NCBI GenBank assembly: GCA_963773635.1
Contig: CAVZBW010000005.1
Coordinates: 2,666,001 to 2,730,000 of the forward strand
Length of the DNA stretch: 64,000 nucleotides
Reading direction: 5' to 3'
From: CAVZBW01 sp963773635
Lineage (GTDB): Bacteria > Actinomycetota > Acidimicrobiia > Acidimicrobiales > RAAP-2
Within the stretch, counting starts at the first letter, position 1; each line of letters starts with the position of its first letter. The notes beneath the pieces are model-generated. The model had not been told where the DNA came from, ran no database searches, and worked only from the letters and a program-made list of their open reading frames with translations. Below, piece by piece: positions 55,600 to 63,442 of the stretch. The translations under genes and the position numbers were made by a program.

Positions 55600-55953
55600 A
55601 TGGCGACGCCGGCGATCGGCCGAATCCGGCACCGCAGGCTGTTCGGCGAATTGAGTCGCACCACCCGACGGGCGACCCAGGGCCCCGTGCGGGCGGCCTA
55701 CGTCCCGGCGGAGTCCGAGTTCCCGTTCCCCCTGGTAGCCTACGCGGTCAGCAAGCGTTGCGGGAATGCCGTGGCGCGGAACCGAATTCGCCGCCGGATG
55801 CGCGCGGCAGCAGCAGCGGCGGCACCCGAGTTACGGCGGGGGGCGTACCTGATCTCCAGCCGCCCAGAGGTGGCGACGTGCAACTACGAAGAGCTGGCGG
55901 CAGCGGTCCGATCGGCGTTGATCAGGGCGGCGTCGGCGGAGGAGTCCCGATGA
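55600..55953 (+). CDS. rnpA: Ribonuclease P protein component
   Basis: A 117-residue basic protein that supports tRNA 5' processing by RNase P RNA. The family RNR motif appears as V-A-R-N-R-I-R-R-R-M-R, and the C-terminus has G-A-Y-L-I-S-S-R-P-E-V-A-T. ATG 55600. Its stop TGA overlaps the yidD start (ATGATGA). Confidence 0.95.
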   Translation: MATPAIGRIRHRRLFGELSRTTRRATQGPVRAAYVPAESEFPFPLVAYAVSKRCGNAVARNRIRRRMRAAAAAAAPELRRGAYLISSRPEVATCNYEELAAAVRSALIRAASAEESR

Positions 55954-56204
55954 TGACCAAGAAGCGTGGGCAGCGTGCCCTGACGAGGGCCATCGCCGTC
56001 TACCAGGCCGCCCGCGCCGGCCGACCCTCCGGTTGCCGGTACTGGCCGAGCTGCTCGGAGTACACCAAGGAGGCCATCGAGCTGCACGGCTCCGTGCGAG
56101 GCTCGTGGATGGGCCTTCGGCGGCTCATGCGCTGCCACCCGTGGGGATCCTCGGGCATCGACCCCGTGCCCAGCCCGGTCGCGACGGCAAGAGGCCCTCG
56201 ATGA
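55950..56204 (+). CDS. yidD: Membrane protein insertion efficiency factor YidD
   Basis: An 84-residue protein. Motif C-R-Y-W-P-S-C-S-E-Y-T-K-E-A-I-E-L-H-G and the downstream L-R-R-L-M-R-C-H-P-W-G are diagnostic. It sits at the inner membrane and helps YidC-dependent insertion. ATG 55950 (a second ATG follows) overlaps rnpA by four bases, and its stop overlaps the yidC start as ATGA. Confidence 0.93.
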   Translation: MMTKKRGQRALTRAIAVYQAARAGRPSGCRYWPSCSEYTKEAIELHGSVRGSWMGLRRLMRCHPWGSSGIDPVPSPVATARGPR

Positions 56205-57355
56205 TCTCGACCCTGACCCCGATACTCGGCGAGAACTCGCTGTTCAAGACCGTCGGGGAGATCTTCCACCCCGTCTTCGTACTGTTCGGGACCATCCTGG
56301 CCGGCATCTATGCGGTTGTCCCGAATTACGCCATTGCGATCGCCATCCTGACCATCATCGTGATGGGCGTCTTGACCCCGCTGACGGTCAAGAGCACCAA
56401 GTCGATGATCGCCATGCAGGAGCTGCAGCCCGAGATCAAGAAGCTGCAGCAAAAGTACAAGGGCGCCGAAAATCGCGAGGAACTCAACCGCGAGATGATG
56501 CGCCTGTACAAGGAGAAGGGCGTCAATCCGGCTGGCGGGTGCGTCCCGATGCTGCTGCAGATGCCCTTCCTGATCGTGCTCTACGACCTGATCCGGGGGA
56601 TCACCGCCACCACCACCGTAAATGGGCAGGTGGTGGCGGAGCCCAAGTACATCTCACACTCCTCTCAGATGTACCATGCCCTGGTCCTCAGCCACGGCCA
56701 GATGGTCGCTTTCGGGATGAACCTGGCCGATCGCCCGTTCTCCCATCACCCGTCGGTATGGGCCGCCATACCGTTTTTCGTCCTGGTCATCATTGCCGTC
56801 GGATTGCAGTACTTCCAGATGTCGCAGATGACTCGTAGGAATCCCGCTGCCGCTCAAGCCAACAAGCAAATGCAGACCATGCAAAAGGTCATGCCGTTGC
56901 TCATGGCTTATATCTATTTCTTGGTCCCTGCGGCGGTGGTCATTTACATGATCGTCTCGACGGTCATCCGGATCGGGACCCAGGACGTGATCTTCCGGAT
57001 GGGTATCGTGCAGCCCGCCCGTGTCGAACGCACCCTGCCAGCGGGCGCCGGCGCGAGCGGCGGAGGGGAGCGCAACGGCAGCCAGGCAAAGGGGCGCCCG
57101 CCGGCCCTTCCTGCCGGGACGGCCGCGCTCACGGATGGGGCGGCATCCTCTAAGGGCAGATCGAGTCCGCCCAAGGGGAATGGAAACAAGGGGAACGGCG
57201 TGGGCAGCAACGGGGCCTCCGGCCGATCGCCGGGCGGGGCGAGCGCCAAGCGCCCGGCGGGATCCTCGGGTCGCCGACGGTCGGCACCCGAGCCGGCCGC
57301 CGGGCCGAAGCCGCACCCCCGGTCAAAATCGAAGCGAGCGAGAAAGGCCCGCTAA
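56201..57355 (+). CDS. yidC: Membrane protein insertase YidC
   Basis: A 384-residue insertase of the short (Oxa1-like) actinobacterial type. The conserved core contains I-V-M-G-V-L-T-P-L-T-V-K-S-T-K-S-M, a coiled stretch E-I-K-K-L-Q-Q-K-Y-K, N-P-A-G-G-C-V-P-M-L-L-Q-M-P-F and hydrophobic helices to about residue 270. The C-terminal 110 residues are a Gly/Ser/Arg/Lys-rich tail (R-S-K-S-K-R-A-R-K-A-R) of a kind that can contact ribosomes. ATG 56201 overlaps the yidD stop. Confidence 0.95.
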   Translation: MISTLTPILGENSLFKTVGEIFHPVFVLFGTILAGIYAVVPNYAIAIAILTIIVMGVLTPLTVKSTKSMIAMQELQPEIKKLQQKYKGAENREELNREMMRLYKEKGVNPAGGCVPMLLQMPFLIVLYDLIRGITATTTVNGQVVAEPKYISHSSQMYHALVLSHGQMVAFGMNLADRPFSHHPSVWAAIPFFVLVIIAVGLQYFQMSQMTRRNPAAAQANKQMQTMQKVMPLLMAYIYFLVPAAVVIYMIVSTVIRIGTQDVIFRMGIVQPARVERTLPAGAGASGGGERNGSQAKGRPPALPAGTAALTDGAASSKGRSSPPKGNGNKGNGVGSNGASGRSPGGASAKRPAGSSGRRRSAPEPAAGPKPHPRSKSKRARKAR

Positions 57356-57358
57356 CGC

Positions 57359-58282
57359 GTGGAATGGGTAGAAGTGGCGGGTCGAACCGTCGTAGAGGCA
57401 AAGGAATCGGCACTCTCGCAACTTGGAATTGCTGAGGGTGATGCGGAGATCGTCGTAGTCAGCGAGGGCCGGACCGGGCTGTTTGGCCGGATCCGGGAGG
57501 AGGCTCGGGTCCGGGCACGCGTGCGACCGGTGAGCCCGCGACCGAAGCGCTCCCGCAAGACGCGCCCCCGGCGGGGACAAGGGGGTTCGGAGGGAGCCGG
57601 GCCATCCGAGTCACGTTCCACCACCGCGAGCCGCAACGGTGCGTCGGCCGGGGACGGCTCCGGAGCCTCGGGGCGCAAGCGCCGTAGCCGCACGCGCACG
57701 GGGGGCCAGGAAGGGGCGACGCTTGTCGCAGAGCGAGGCCCGTCGCGCCAGGTCGAGGACGGGGAAACTCGAGCCGAGAGTGGGGAGCCGAGAGAGGGGA
57801 CGGAAGTGGCACACGAGATCCCGTTGGAGGAGCAGGGCGAGGCGGGAAGGACCTTTCTGGACGGCCTGCTTCGCGCGTATGGGTTCGAGTCATCGGTAGC
57901 GAGTCGCCTGGTGGACGAGGACACCGTGGAGGTGTCGGCTCAGGGCGAGGATCTGGGCGTGCTGATCGGTCCCCGGGGCACGACCCTGGCCGCGTTGCAG
58001 GAGGTCACCCGGACCGCGGTCCAGCGGCAGTTCCCGGCTCGCACGGATCGGATCCTCGTCGACGTGGCGGGGTACCGTCAGCGGCGGGCGGAGGCACTCC
58101 AGCGCTTTGCGGAGAAGGTGGCCGAGGACGTCATGAGCTCCGGGGAGGAGCGGGCCCTTGAGCCCATGTCGGCGGCGGATCGCAAGGTGGTGCACGACAA
58201 GGTCAACGAGCTCGAGGGGGTCGTCACCCGATCAGAGGGTGAAGATCCGTCGCGCTACGTGGTGATCGCCCGGGCCGTCTAG
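57359..58282 (+). CDS. jag: RNA-binding protein Jag/KhpB (KH and R3H)
   Basis: A 307-residue protein. Residues 1-50 are a Jag N-terminal domain (E-W-V-E-V-A-G-R-T-V-V-E-A-K, G-R-T-G-L-F-G-R-I); then a long Arg/Ser/Gly linker; a KH domain (about 185-240: V-L-I-G-P-R-G-T-T-L-A-A-L-Q-E) and an R3H domain (R-A-L-E-P-M-S-A-A-D-R-K-V-V-H). GTG 57359 lies three bases after yidC. It probably binds RNA and influences cell-wall or sRNA biology as in other KhpB proteins. Confidence 0.92.
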   Translation: MEWVEVAGRTVVEAKESALSQLGIAEGDAEIVVVSEGRTGLFGRIREEARVRARVRPVSPRPKRSRKTRPRRGQGGSEGAGPSESRSTTASRNGASAGDGSGASGRKRRSRTRTGGQEGATLVAERGPSRQVEDGETRAESGEPREGTEVAHEIPLEEQGEAGRTFLDGLLRAYGFESSVASRLVDEDTVEVSAQGEDLGVLIGPRGTTLAALQEVTRTAVQRQFPARTDRILVDVAGYRQRRAEALQRFAEKVAEDVMSSGEERALEPMSAADRKVVHDKVNELEGVVTRSEGEDPSRYVVIARAV

Positions 58283-58377
58283 GCGGTTATTTGGCCGGGC
58301 CCAGCCCACGCCCGGGCGGTGAGGTCGGGGCGCGGCAGCGAGCAAGTCAGGGGTGGGAGCCCAGCCCCGGGGTCGAG

Positions 58378-59025
58378 GTGTCGCCGAGCCTCAAGAAGGT
58401 GCTTGGCCGTGCACAAGGGCTGGGGCTCCTGGGGCCACCCCCCCTGGAGGAACAGGTCCGTCACGCAAGAGGGTTTGGGCGGGTGCTCGCGGATTCGGGC
58501 GGCGTGGCGGGGCGAGCGCTGGACCTCGGAAGCGGCGGCGGACTGCCGGGACTCGTGCTGGCCAGCGACGCGATGGCAGGGCTGATGCCGGACCGCGTCG
58601 GCATCATGAGTTGGACGCTCCTGGACTCCCGAGCAAGGAGCACCGCCTTCCTGGAGGCTGCCGTCGTAGACCTGGGGCTGACCCCTCTGGTCACCGTGAG
58701 GCAGGGCAGGGCCGAAACTCTCGCCCGATCCGAGCTCCGTGGGGCGTTCGATCTGGTCTGCGCTCGGGGGTTCGGAGCGCCGGCTGTCACCGCAGAGTGT
58801 GCGGCGGGCTTCCTGCGCCGTGGAGGGCTCCTGGTGGTGTCCGATCCTCCGGACGCGGAGGCAGCGGGTGAGCGATGGCCGTCGGAGGGCCTGGCAGAGC
58901 TCGGCCTGGAGAAGGTGACGGCGCCCACCGGCGCGTTTCAGTTCGGACTTCTGCTCATGCGCGAGGACTGCCCGGATCGGTTCCCGCGACGCACCGGCGT
59001 TCCGCAAAAACGACCGCTCTTCTGA
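58378..59025 (+). CDS. rsmG: 16S rRNA (guanine-527-N7)-methyltransferase RsmG
   Basis: About 215 residues from GTG 58378 (V-S-P-S-L-K-K-V-L). The SAM motif is A-L-D-L-G-S-G-G-G-L-P-G-L-V-L-A; later D-L-V-C-A-R-G-F-G-A-P and the C-terminal F-P-R-R-T-G-V-P-Q-K-R-P-L are family features. The long upstream in-frame stretch from 58291 is Pro/Gly/Arg-rich and is not favoured. RsmG (GidB) modifies 16S rRNA; loss gives low-level streptomycin resistance. parA is some 2.2 kb further on, unlike the usual direct neighbourhood. Confidence 0.9.
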   Translation: MSPSLKKVLGRAQGLGLLGPPPLEEQVRHARGFGRVLADSGGVAGRALDLGSGGGLPGLVLASDAMAGLMPDRVGIMSWTLLDSRARSTAFLEAAVVDLGLTPLVTVRQGRAETLARSELRGAFDLVCARGFGAPAVTAECAAGFLRRGGLLVVSDPPDAEAAGERWPSEGLAELGLEKVTAPTGAFQFGLLLMREDCPDRFPRRTGVPQKRPLF

Positions 59026-59053
59026 GAGCGCCGTGCGGCAGCCGCTGAGGGGG

Positions 59054-59069
59054 TGTTTCCCGTGGAACA
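59054..59069. promoter_or_regulatory. parS-like centromere site 1
   Basis: TGTTTCCCGTGGAACA matches the parS consensus TGTTTCACGTGAAACA at 14 of 16 positions and keeps the dyad. It lies between convergent rsmG and the DHFR-like gene, about 4 kb from dnaA, as expected for ParB nucleation near the origin. Confidence 0.75.
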
Positions 59070-59116
59070 TCCGCCCGTGGCGGCAGGCTCGCCACCTCCG
59101 GCGAGGAGTTGTGGTC

Positions 59117-59734
59117 CTACTCCTCGCCGGCCATGCTGCCGTACGTGGGCACCCCGGCGGGCTCGTAGCCGAGGTGGAGCGTGCCGCTCGGGTAGGTGAC
59201 CGATTCGGTGAGACGCAGCGTCGTGGGCAGGGTCCCGTCGGCGAACACCCGCTTGCCGCCGCCGAGCAGCAGCGGGTACACCCACAGGTTCAACCGGTCG
59301 ACGAGACCGAGGCGCAGCAGAGACTGCAAGAGGTCGAGACTGCCGATGACGTGGACTTCGTCATGGCGCCCCTTGAGGGCGGTGATGTTCTCGGCGAGGT
59401 CGTCGGTGACGAGCGTCGACCCCTGCCAGGCGAGAGAGCCAGCGAGCGTGCGGCTGGCGACATACTTGGGGACGCCGTTGAGCAGGCTGGTGAAGGGGAT
59501 CTCCTGCGGAGCGTTTGGCCAGTAGGCGGCAAAGATCTCGTAGGTCCTTCGCCCGAGGAGCAGGCCGTCCATGCTCCTCGCCTGCTCGAATATGACCCCG
59601 CCCGACTCCTGGTCCGCCAGCGGCGCCTGCCACCCGCCGTGCGCGAAGCCGCCGTCGCGGTCCTCGTCGGGCGCTCCGGGCGCCTGTGCCACTCCGTCGA
59701 GCGTCACGAACTCGGTCACGATGAGTTTGCCCAC
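59117..59734 (-). CDS. Dihydrofolate reductase / RibD C-terminal-like protein
   Basis: A 205-residue protein. M-G-K-L-I-V-T-E-F-V-T-L-D-G-V begins the NADPH-binding fold; L-L-L-G-R-R-T-Y-E-I-F-A-A-Y-W, K-Y-V-A-S-R-T-L, V-I-G-S-L-D-L-L-Q-S-L and Y-P-L-L-L-G-G-G-K-R-V-F complete the RibD-C/DHFR-like pattern common to actinobacterial YyaP-type reductases. Substrate unknown. Its location between rsmG and parA is unusual. ATG 59734. Confidence 0.87.
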   Translation of the reverse strand: MGKLIVTEFVTLDGVAQAPGAPDEDRDGGFAHGGWQAPLADQESGGVIFEQARSMDGLLLGRRTYEIFAAYWPNAPQEIPFTSLLNGVPKYVASRTLAGSLAWQGSTLVTDDLAENITALKGRHDEVHVIGSLDLLQSLLRLGLVDRLNLWVYPLLLGGGKRVFADGTLPTTLRLTESVTYPSGTLHLGYEPAGVPTYGSMAGEE

Positions 59735-60122
59735 GGTGTGCTCCTTGCCTCGTGGCGATGCGTTGCCGAATAGGACGCTGCCGTCGGGTCAGACTCATCT
59801 CTGGCGCCGCGATCAACGGCCCGCGTTGCCACGACGCTGGGCTCGGCCGGTTGGACCCGTCCGGGCGGCCCGGGCGAGCGCCGGGAGTCTCCACGTGCAC
59901 GTGCAGCGGTCCTGCGGCTCGGTGAGCGATCCTGACGACGTTCACATTGGGAAATCCAAACAAGCAGCTCGCAGATGCGCGTAGGTTCGGTCTCCACAGG
60001 GCTTCGGGTCGATTGGCGTAGGAGCCCCCGACCCTCGGCTTTGTTGCCTGGGGCAAGGTGGTTGCGAACAGACGGCCTTCCTTGGCAACAGTCGATCGGC
60101 TGACAGAGAAAGGAGACGGAGG
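59735..60122. other. Intergenic region without recognised gene
   Basis: About 390 bases between the DHFR-like gene and the next small protein gene, divergent. It contains a tandem CACGTGCACGTG and a near-box TCTCCACAGG, but no coding frame with family motifs. Promoters for the flanking genes should be here. Confidence 0.45.
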
Positions 60123-60491
60123 ATGTCGGCAACGCTCAAGCTGACGCATAAATCCATCGGAGTGGAGGTCCGTCGTGGCGCGTACGACGTCGTGGTCGAC
60201 GGCGAGGATGTCGGGTCGCTTGAAATGAACGGCACGATCGAGCTACCAATCGAAGCCGGACGTCACACCCTGCAAGTCCGCAACGGCCGAAACTCGAGCC
60301 GCATTCTGGACTTCGACTCGGCCGAGGGCCAGGTCGTCGCCTTCCGATGCACCGGAAAGAGGTTCTTGCCGATCTTTCTCGCGTCGTTCGTCGTGCCACG
60401 CCTGGCGCTCTCGCTCCAGTCCGGAGTAGCAGGGCTCTCAGAATCGAAAAGTTCCCAAACCTTCGATCGTGGAGAGCCCTGCGGAGTCTGA
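60123..60491 (+). CDS. Hypothetical small protein, PEGA-like beta domain
   Basis: A 122-residue protein of unknown function. M-S-A-T-L-K-L-T-H-K-S-I-G-V-E-V is followed by alternating beta strands: Y-D-V-V-V-D-G-E-D-V-G-S, I-E-L-P-I-E-A-G-R-H-T-L-Q-V-R-N-G-R, then F-R-C-T-G-K-R-F-L-P-I-F. The middle resembles a PEGA or carboxypeptidase-regulatory-like fold. A strong AAAGGAGACGGAGG precedes ATG 60123, which supports it as a real gene. No membrane anchor is seen except a weak hydrophobic stretch near residue 85. Confidence 0.7.
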   Translation: MSATLKLTHKSIGVEVRRGAYDVVVDGEDVGSLEMNGTIELPIEAGRHTLQVRNGRNSSRILDFDSAEGQVVAFRCTGKRFLPIFLASFVVPRLALSLQSGVAGLSESKSSQTFDRGEPCGV

Positions 60492-61254
60492 CCCCTTGGC
60501 GCGACCGGGTGGTCCCTCTGCGTGCACGGGGCCGGGAGTGGCTGCCCGGGGTCCGCCTCGCCACCCGGGACCTCTCGGGCACCTGTCGCTCGGTGTTGGA
60601 CACCGCCGTTCCGCATGTCGCCCAGGTGACCGATCTCCTTCATGCGGTCAAGCACGCAACACGAAGCTCGACGAGTGCCGGGCGGCTCCTCACCCGGGCC
60701 GAGTAGCGCCCCGACGAGGCCGGCAAAGACAAGTTGCCCAGAGCGAGCCGAGAGAGGCGGTCGGCAGGTCAGCGAGACCGGTCGTGCCCGGACGGTTCCA
60801 CGTGAAACCGGACTTTCTGGCGGGCTCACGTCGGTCAAAGCTTGACGTTGAGCTTCAGCCCGAGGAGTATGTTCGTGTGCTGCGACGCCGGGGAGTGTGA
60901 GGTGACGCCGCTGTGGCGACGGGGCGGGAATAGGGACTCGGGCCAACCCAAAGAGCAGGCCCCTCCTCTGAGTGGCAGCGTCCGTCCGACCGCCGTCCTC
61001 CCAGCCGAGCCGGACGTCTCCGAGCCGGATCCGGTAGCCGTCACGATTCAAGCGGCTGCGGAGACAGCTCCTCCAGGAGCCGTCGAATCGGCGGACAACC
61101 GGCCAGGGGTCGACAGCCTGGTCGGCGCCGTCGGCACCGGCGAGTCTCCGGAGATCGGCCGGGGCGAGGAGACCGGTGAGGTCTCGGGGACCGGGGTGAG
61201 GTCGAGGCGTCTGGGGGATCTTTACGGGCGATCCCGCCCGACCCGAAGTCGGCG
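60492..61254. other. Region upstream of parA with parS and uncertain coding
   Basis: A 760-base stretch before parA. It holds the second parS-like site (60794-60809). From about 60842 to 61215 a plus-strand frame reads A-E-P-D-V-S-E-P-D-P-V-A-V-T and acidic, coding-like residues, then could join parA if one base were changed near 61180-61200. This may be a disordered N-terminal extension of ParA broken by an indel, or noncoding. No other gene is recognised. Confidence 0.45.
60794..60809. promoter_or_regulatory. parS-like centromere site 2
   Basis: GGTTCCACGTGAAACC matches the parS consensus at 13 of 16 positions; the inner 14 bases match at 13. Located about 460 bases upstream of parA and 6 kb from dnaA. 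Confidence 0.8.
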
Positions 61255-62181
61255 ATGCCGGCGCTGCAGCCGAGCGAGTTCGAGGAGCCAGACGTTCCAG
61301 CCGGCCGGACCCCTACGGAGCGCCGGGCTCTGCTCGCAGACGAGTTGAGCAACGGCTCCCAGCTGCGGACCGCGGAAAGGGCGGAGGTCCCCACTCCCAG
61401 CTCGACCGGGCGAGTCATCGCGGTCGCCAATCAAAAGGGCGGGGTGGGCAAGACGACGACCACCGTCAATCTCGGTGCCGCCCTCGCCGAATTGGGCTAT
61501 CGCGTACTGATCATCGACCTCGATCCCCAGGGCAACGCCACGACCGGGCTGGGAATCGATGCCCGGAACTTCGAGTTGTCGATGTACGACGTGGTCATGC
61601 ATGGCGCGGCACTGGAGGACTGTCTGGAGCCCACGAGCGTCAAGAACCTCTTTCTTGCTCCGTCGACGATCGACCTTTCGGGCATCGAGATCGAATTGGT
61701 CCCTGCGTTCAGTCGGGAGTTGCGGGTGCGCAAGGCGGTCGACAGCGTTCGCGACGACTTCGACTTCGTGCTGATCGATTGCCCACCTTCGCTCGGATTG
61801 ATCACGATCAACGGCCTGGCGGCCGCCAGCGAGCTCCTGGTGCCCATCCAGTGCGAGTACTACGCCCTCGAGGGCATCAGCCAGTTGCTCAAGAACGTGC
61901 GGCTGGTGGCCTCCAACCTCAACGAGGGCCTGGAGATCAGCACGATCGTGCTCACCATGTACGACGCCAGGACCAGGCTGTCCACCGAGGTGGCGGCAGA
62001 CGTCCGCAAGCACTTCGGCGAGCTGGTCTGTCGCACCGTGATCCCCCGCTCGGTACGCCTGTCGGAGGCACCGTCCTACGGCCAACCGATCACGGTGTTC
62101 GACGCGTCCTCCCGGGGTGCCATCGCCTACCGTGAACTGGCAAAGGAGGTGAGCCGTGGCGCGGCGACACGGGCTGGGTAA
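61255..62181 (+). CDS. parA: Chromosome partitioning ATPase ParA (Soj)
   Basis: A 308-residue Walker ATPase. The deviant Walker A is A-N-Q-K-G-G-V-G-K-T-T-T-T-V-N-L; Walker A' D-L-D-P-Q-G-N-A; Walker B F-V-L-I-D-C-P-P-S. An N-terminal tail of about 50 residues (F-E-E-P-D-V-P-A-G) precedes the fold and may be longer (see the region upstream). It drives segregation of ParB-parS complexes. ATG 61255 is the first start in this frame after the stop at 61177. parB overlaps its 3' end by 26 bases. Confidence 0.95.
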   Translation: MPALQPSEFEEPDVPAGRTPTERRALLADELSNGSQLRTAERAEVPTPSSTGRVIAVANQKGGVGKTTTTVNLGAALAELGYRVLIIDLDPQGNATTGLGIDARNFELSMYDVVMHGAALEDCLEPTSVKNLFLAPSTIDLSGIEIELVPAFSRELRVRKAVDSVRDDFDFVLIDCPPSLGLITINGLAAASELLVPIQCEYYALEGISQLLKNVRLVASNLNEGLEISTIVLTMYDARTRLSTEVAADVRKHFGELVCRTVIPRSVRLSEAPSYGQPITVFDASSRGAIAYRELAKEVSRGAATRAG

Positions 62182-63189
62182 GGGCCTCGGGGCGCTGATC
62201 CCCACGGAGCCCACGGGCGACGTCGAGGGGACCTATCGTCAGGTGCCAATTGCGGACATCCGTCCCAACCGGTTGCAGCCGCGCCGGTACTTCGACGAGG
62301 CGGCGATGTCGTCGCTGGCGGCGTCGATTCGAGCCGTGGGCGTGCTGCAGCCGGTCCTCGTGAGGGACCAAGGCGACGGCGGCTTCGAGCTTGTCGCCGG
62401 CGAAAGAAGATGGCGGGCGGCGAAGCGGGCCGGCCTGCAGACCATGCCGGTGCTCGTCGAGACGAGCGTCGACGACGTTGCCAGCCTCGAGCAGGCGCTG
62501 GTCGAGAACCTCCATCGTGAGGATCTCAACGCCCTGGAGGAGGCGGCGGCCTACCAGCAGCTCATCGACGAGTTCCACCTGACCCACCAGGAGGTGGCCG
62601 GTCGGGTCGGCAAGAGCCGGGCCGCCGTGACCAATACCCTGCGACTGCTCCAACTCCCGAGCGGCGTGCAGCGGGCGGTCGCCGACAACACGATCAGCGC
62701 TGGGCATGCCCGGGCACTGCTCGGGACGCCCGATCGGGGCCTCCAGGAGTCCCTGGTCGGGCGGATCGTCGCCGAGGGACTCAGCGTGCGGGCGGTCGAG
62801 GAGATCATTCGCGTGCGAGCCTCGCAACCGAAGACGAACCCCTCGCACCGGAGGTGGGCGTTCCGGAAGCGGCCGCGGCGGATCGGGTCGATCAGAGCTG
62901 GTCGGGTGCGATCCCGCCCGAGCCCGGTGGGGCACCCCTCTCCAGTCCCCCCACCGCTGCGAGCCCGGCGCCAAGGGTGCCGCGCCTACCCGAGCCCGGC
63001 ATCCTGGAGCTCGAGGAGTTGTTGTCCTCCCACCTCGACACCCGAGTCAAGGTGGAGATGCATCAGCGGCACGGGCGGCTGCAGGTCGATTTCGCCACCC
63101 TCGAGGACCTCGAGCGTATCTATAGGTTGATGGTTGGTCCTCAGGCGGGCGCCGACGGCGTGGCTCCAGCCCCGAGTTCGACCCTCTGA
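62156..63189 (+). pseudogene. parB: Chromosome partitioning protein ParB, frameshifted in C-terminal linker
   Basis: GTG 62156 starts M-A-R-R-H-G-L-G-K-G-L-G-A-L-I-P. The CTP-binding core has P-R-R-Y-F-D and G-E-R-R-W-R-A-A-K, then E-N-L-H-R-E-D-L-N; the helix-turn-helix T-H-Q-E-V-A-G-R-V-G-K-S-R-A-A-V binds parS. Near 62805-62830 the frame changes; downstream A-S-L-A-T-E-D-E-P-L-A-P-E-V-G-V-P-E leads to a normal dimerisation end D-L-E-R-I-Y-R-L-M. One base is missing (or two extra). Restored length about 344. Because ParB needs its C-terminal dimer domain, a sequencing error is more likely than a true mutation. Confidence 0.9.
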
Positions 63190-63442
63190 GGCCCTTTCGG
63201 GCGTCCAGAAGCCGCGTCCCACGGGATTCGCATCCGACGGCCGACGGAAAAGGCCGATTCACCAGGCATGACGCGATGCAGCAGGAGACCCTGAACCGGT
63301 GATGCATGGTTTTCCACAACCTAATGCACAGGTTGTGGATTGTCGCGTTGACCGTCTCCTACAGGGTCTCGTCGCGTGGGTTCGCGAAGGGTTCACCGAC
63401 GACACGTAGCGCCCCCAGAGCGTTACCCACCTGCGGCCCGGT
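63190..63442. other. Convergent parB-amidase intergenic region
   Basis: About 250 bases between convergent ends. It contains the hairpin at 63313-63339. No coding sequence is seen. Confidence 0.5.
63313..63339. other. Inverted repeat containing DnaA-box-like arms
   Basis: TCCACAACCT and AGGTTGTGGA form ten-base perfect arms around a seven-base loop. The outer flank TTTTCCACA (63310-63318) is 8/9 to TTATCCACA; the right arm gives a second inverted box. It could bind DnaA or act as a transcription stop without T-run. Confidence 0.55.
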
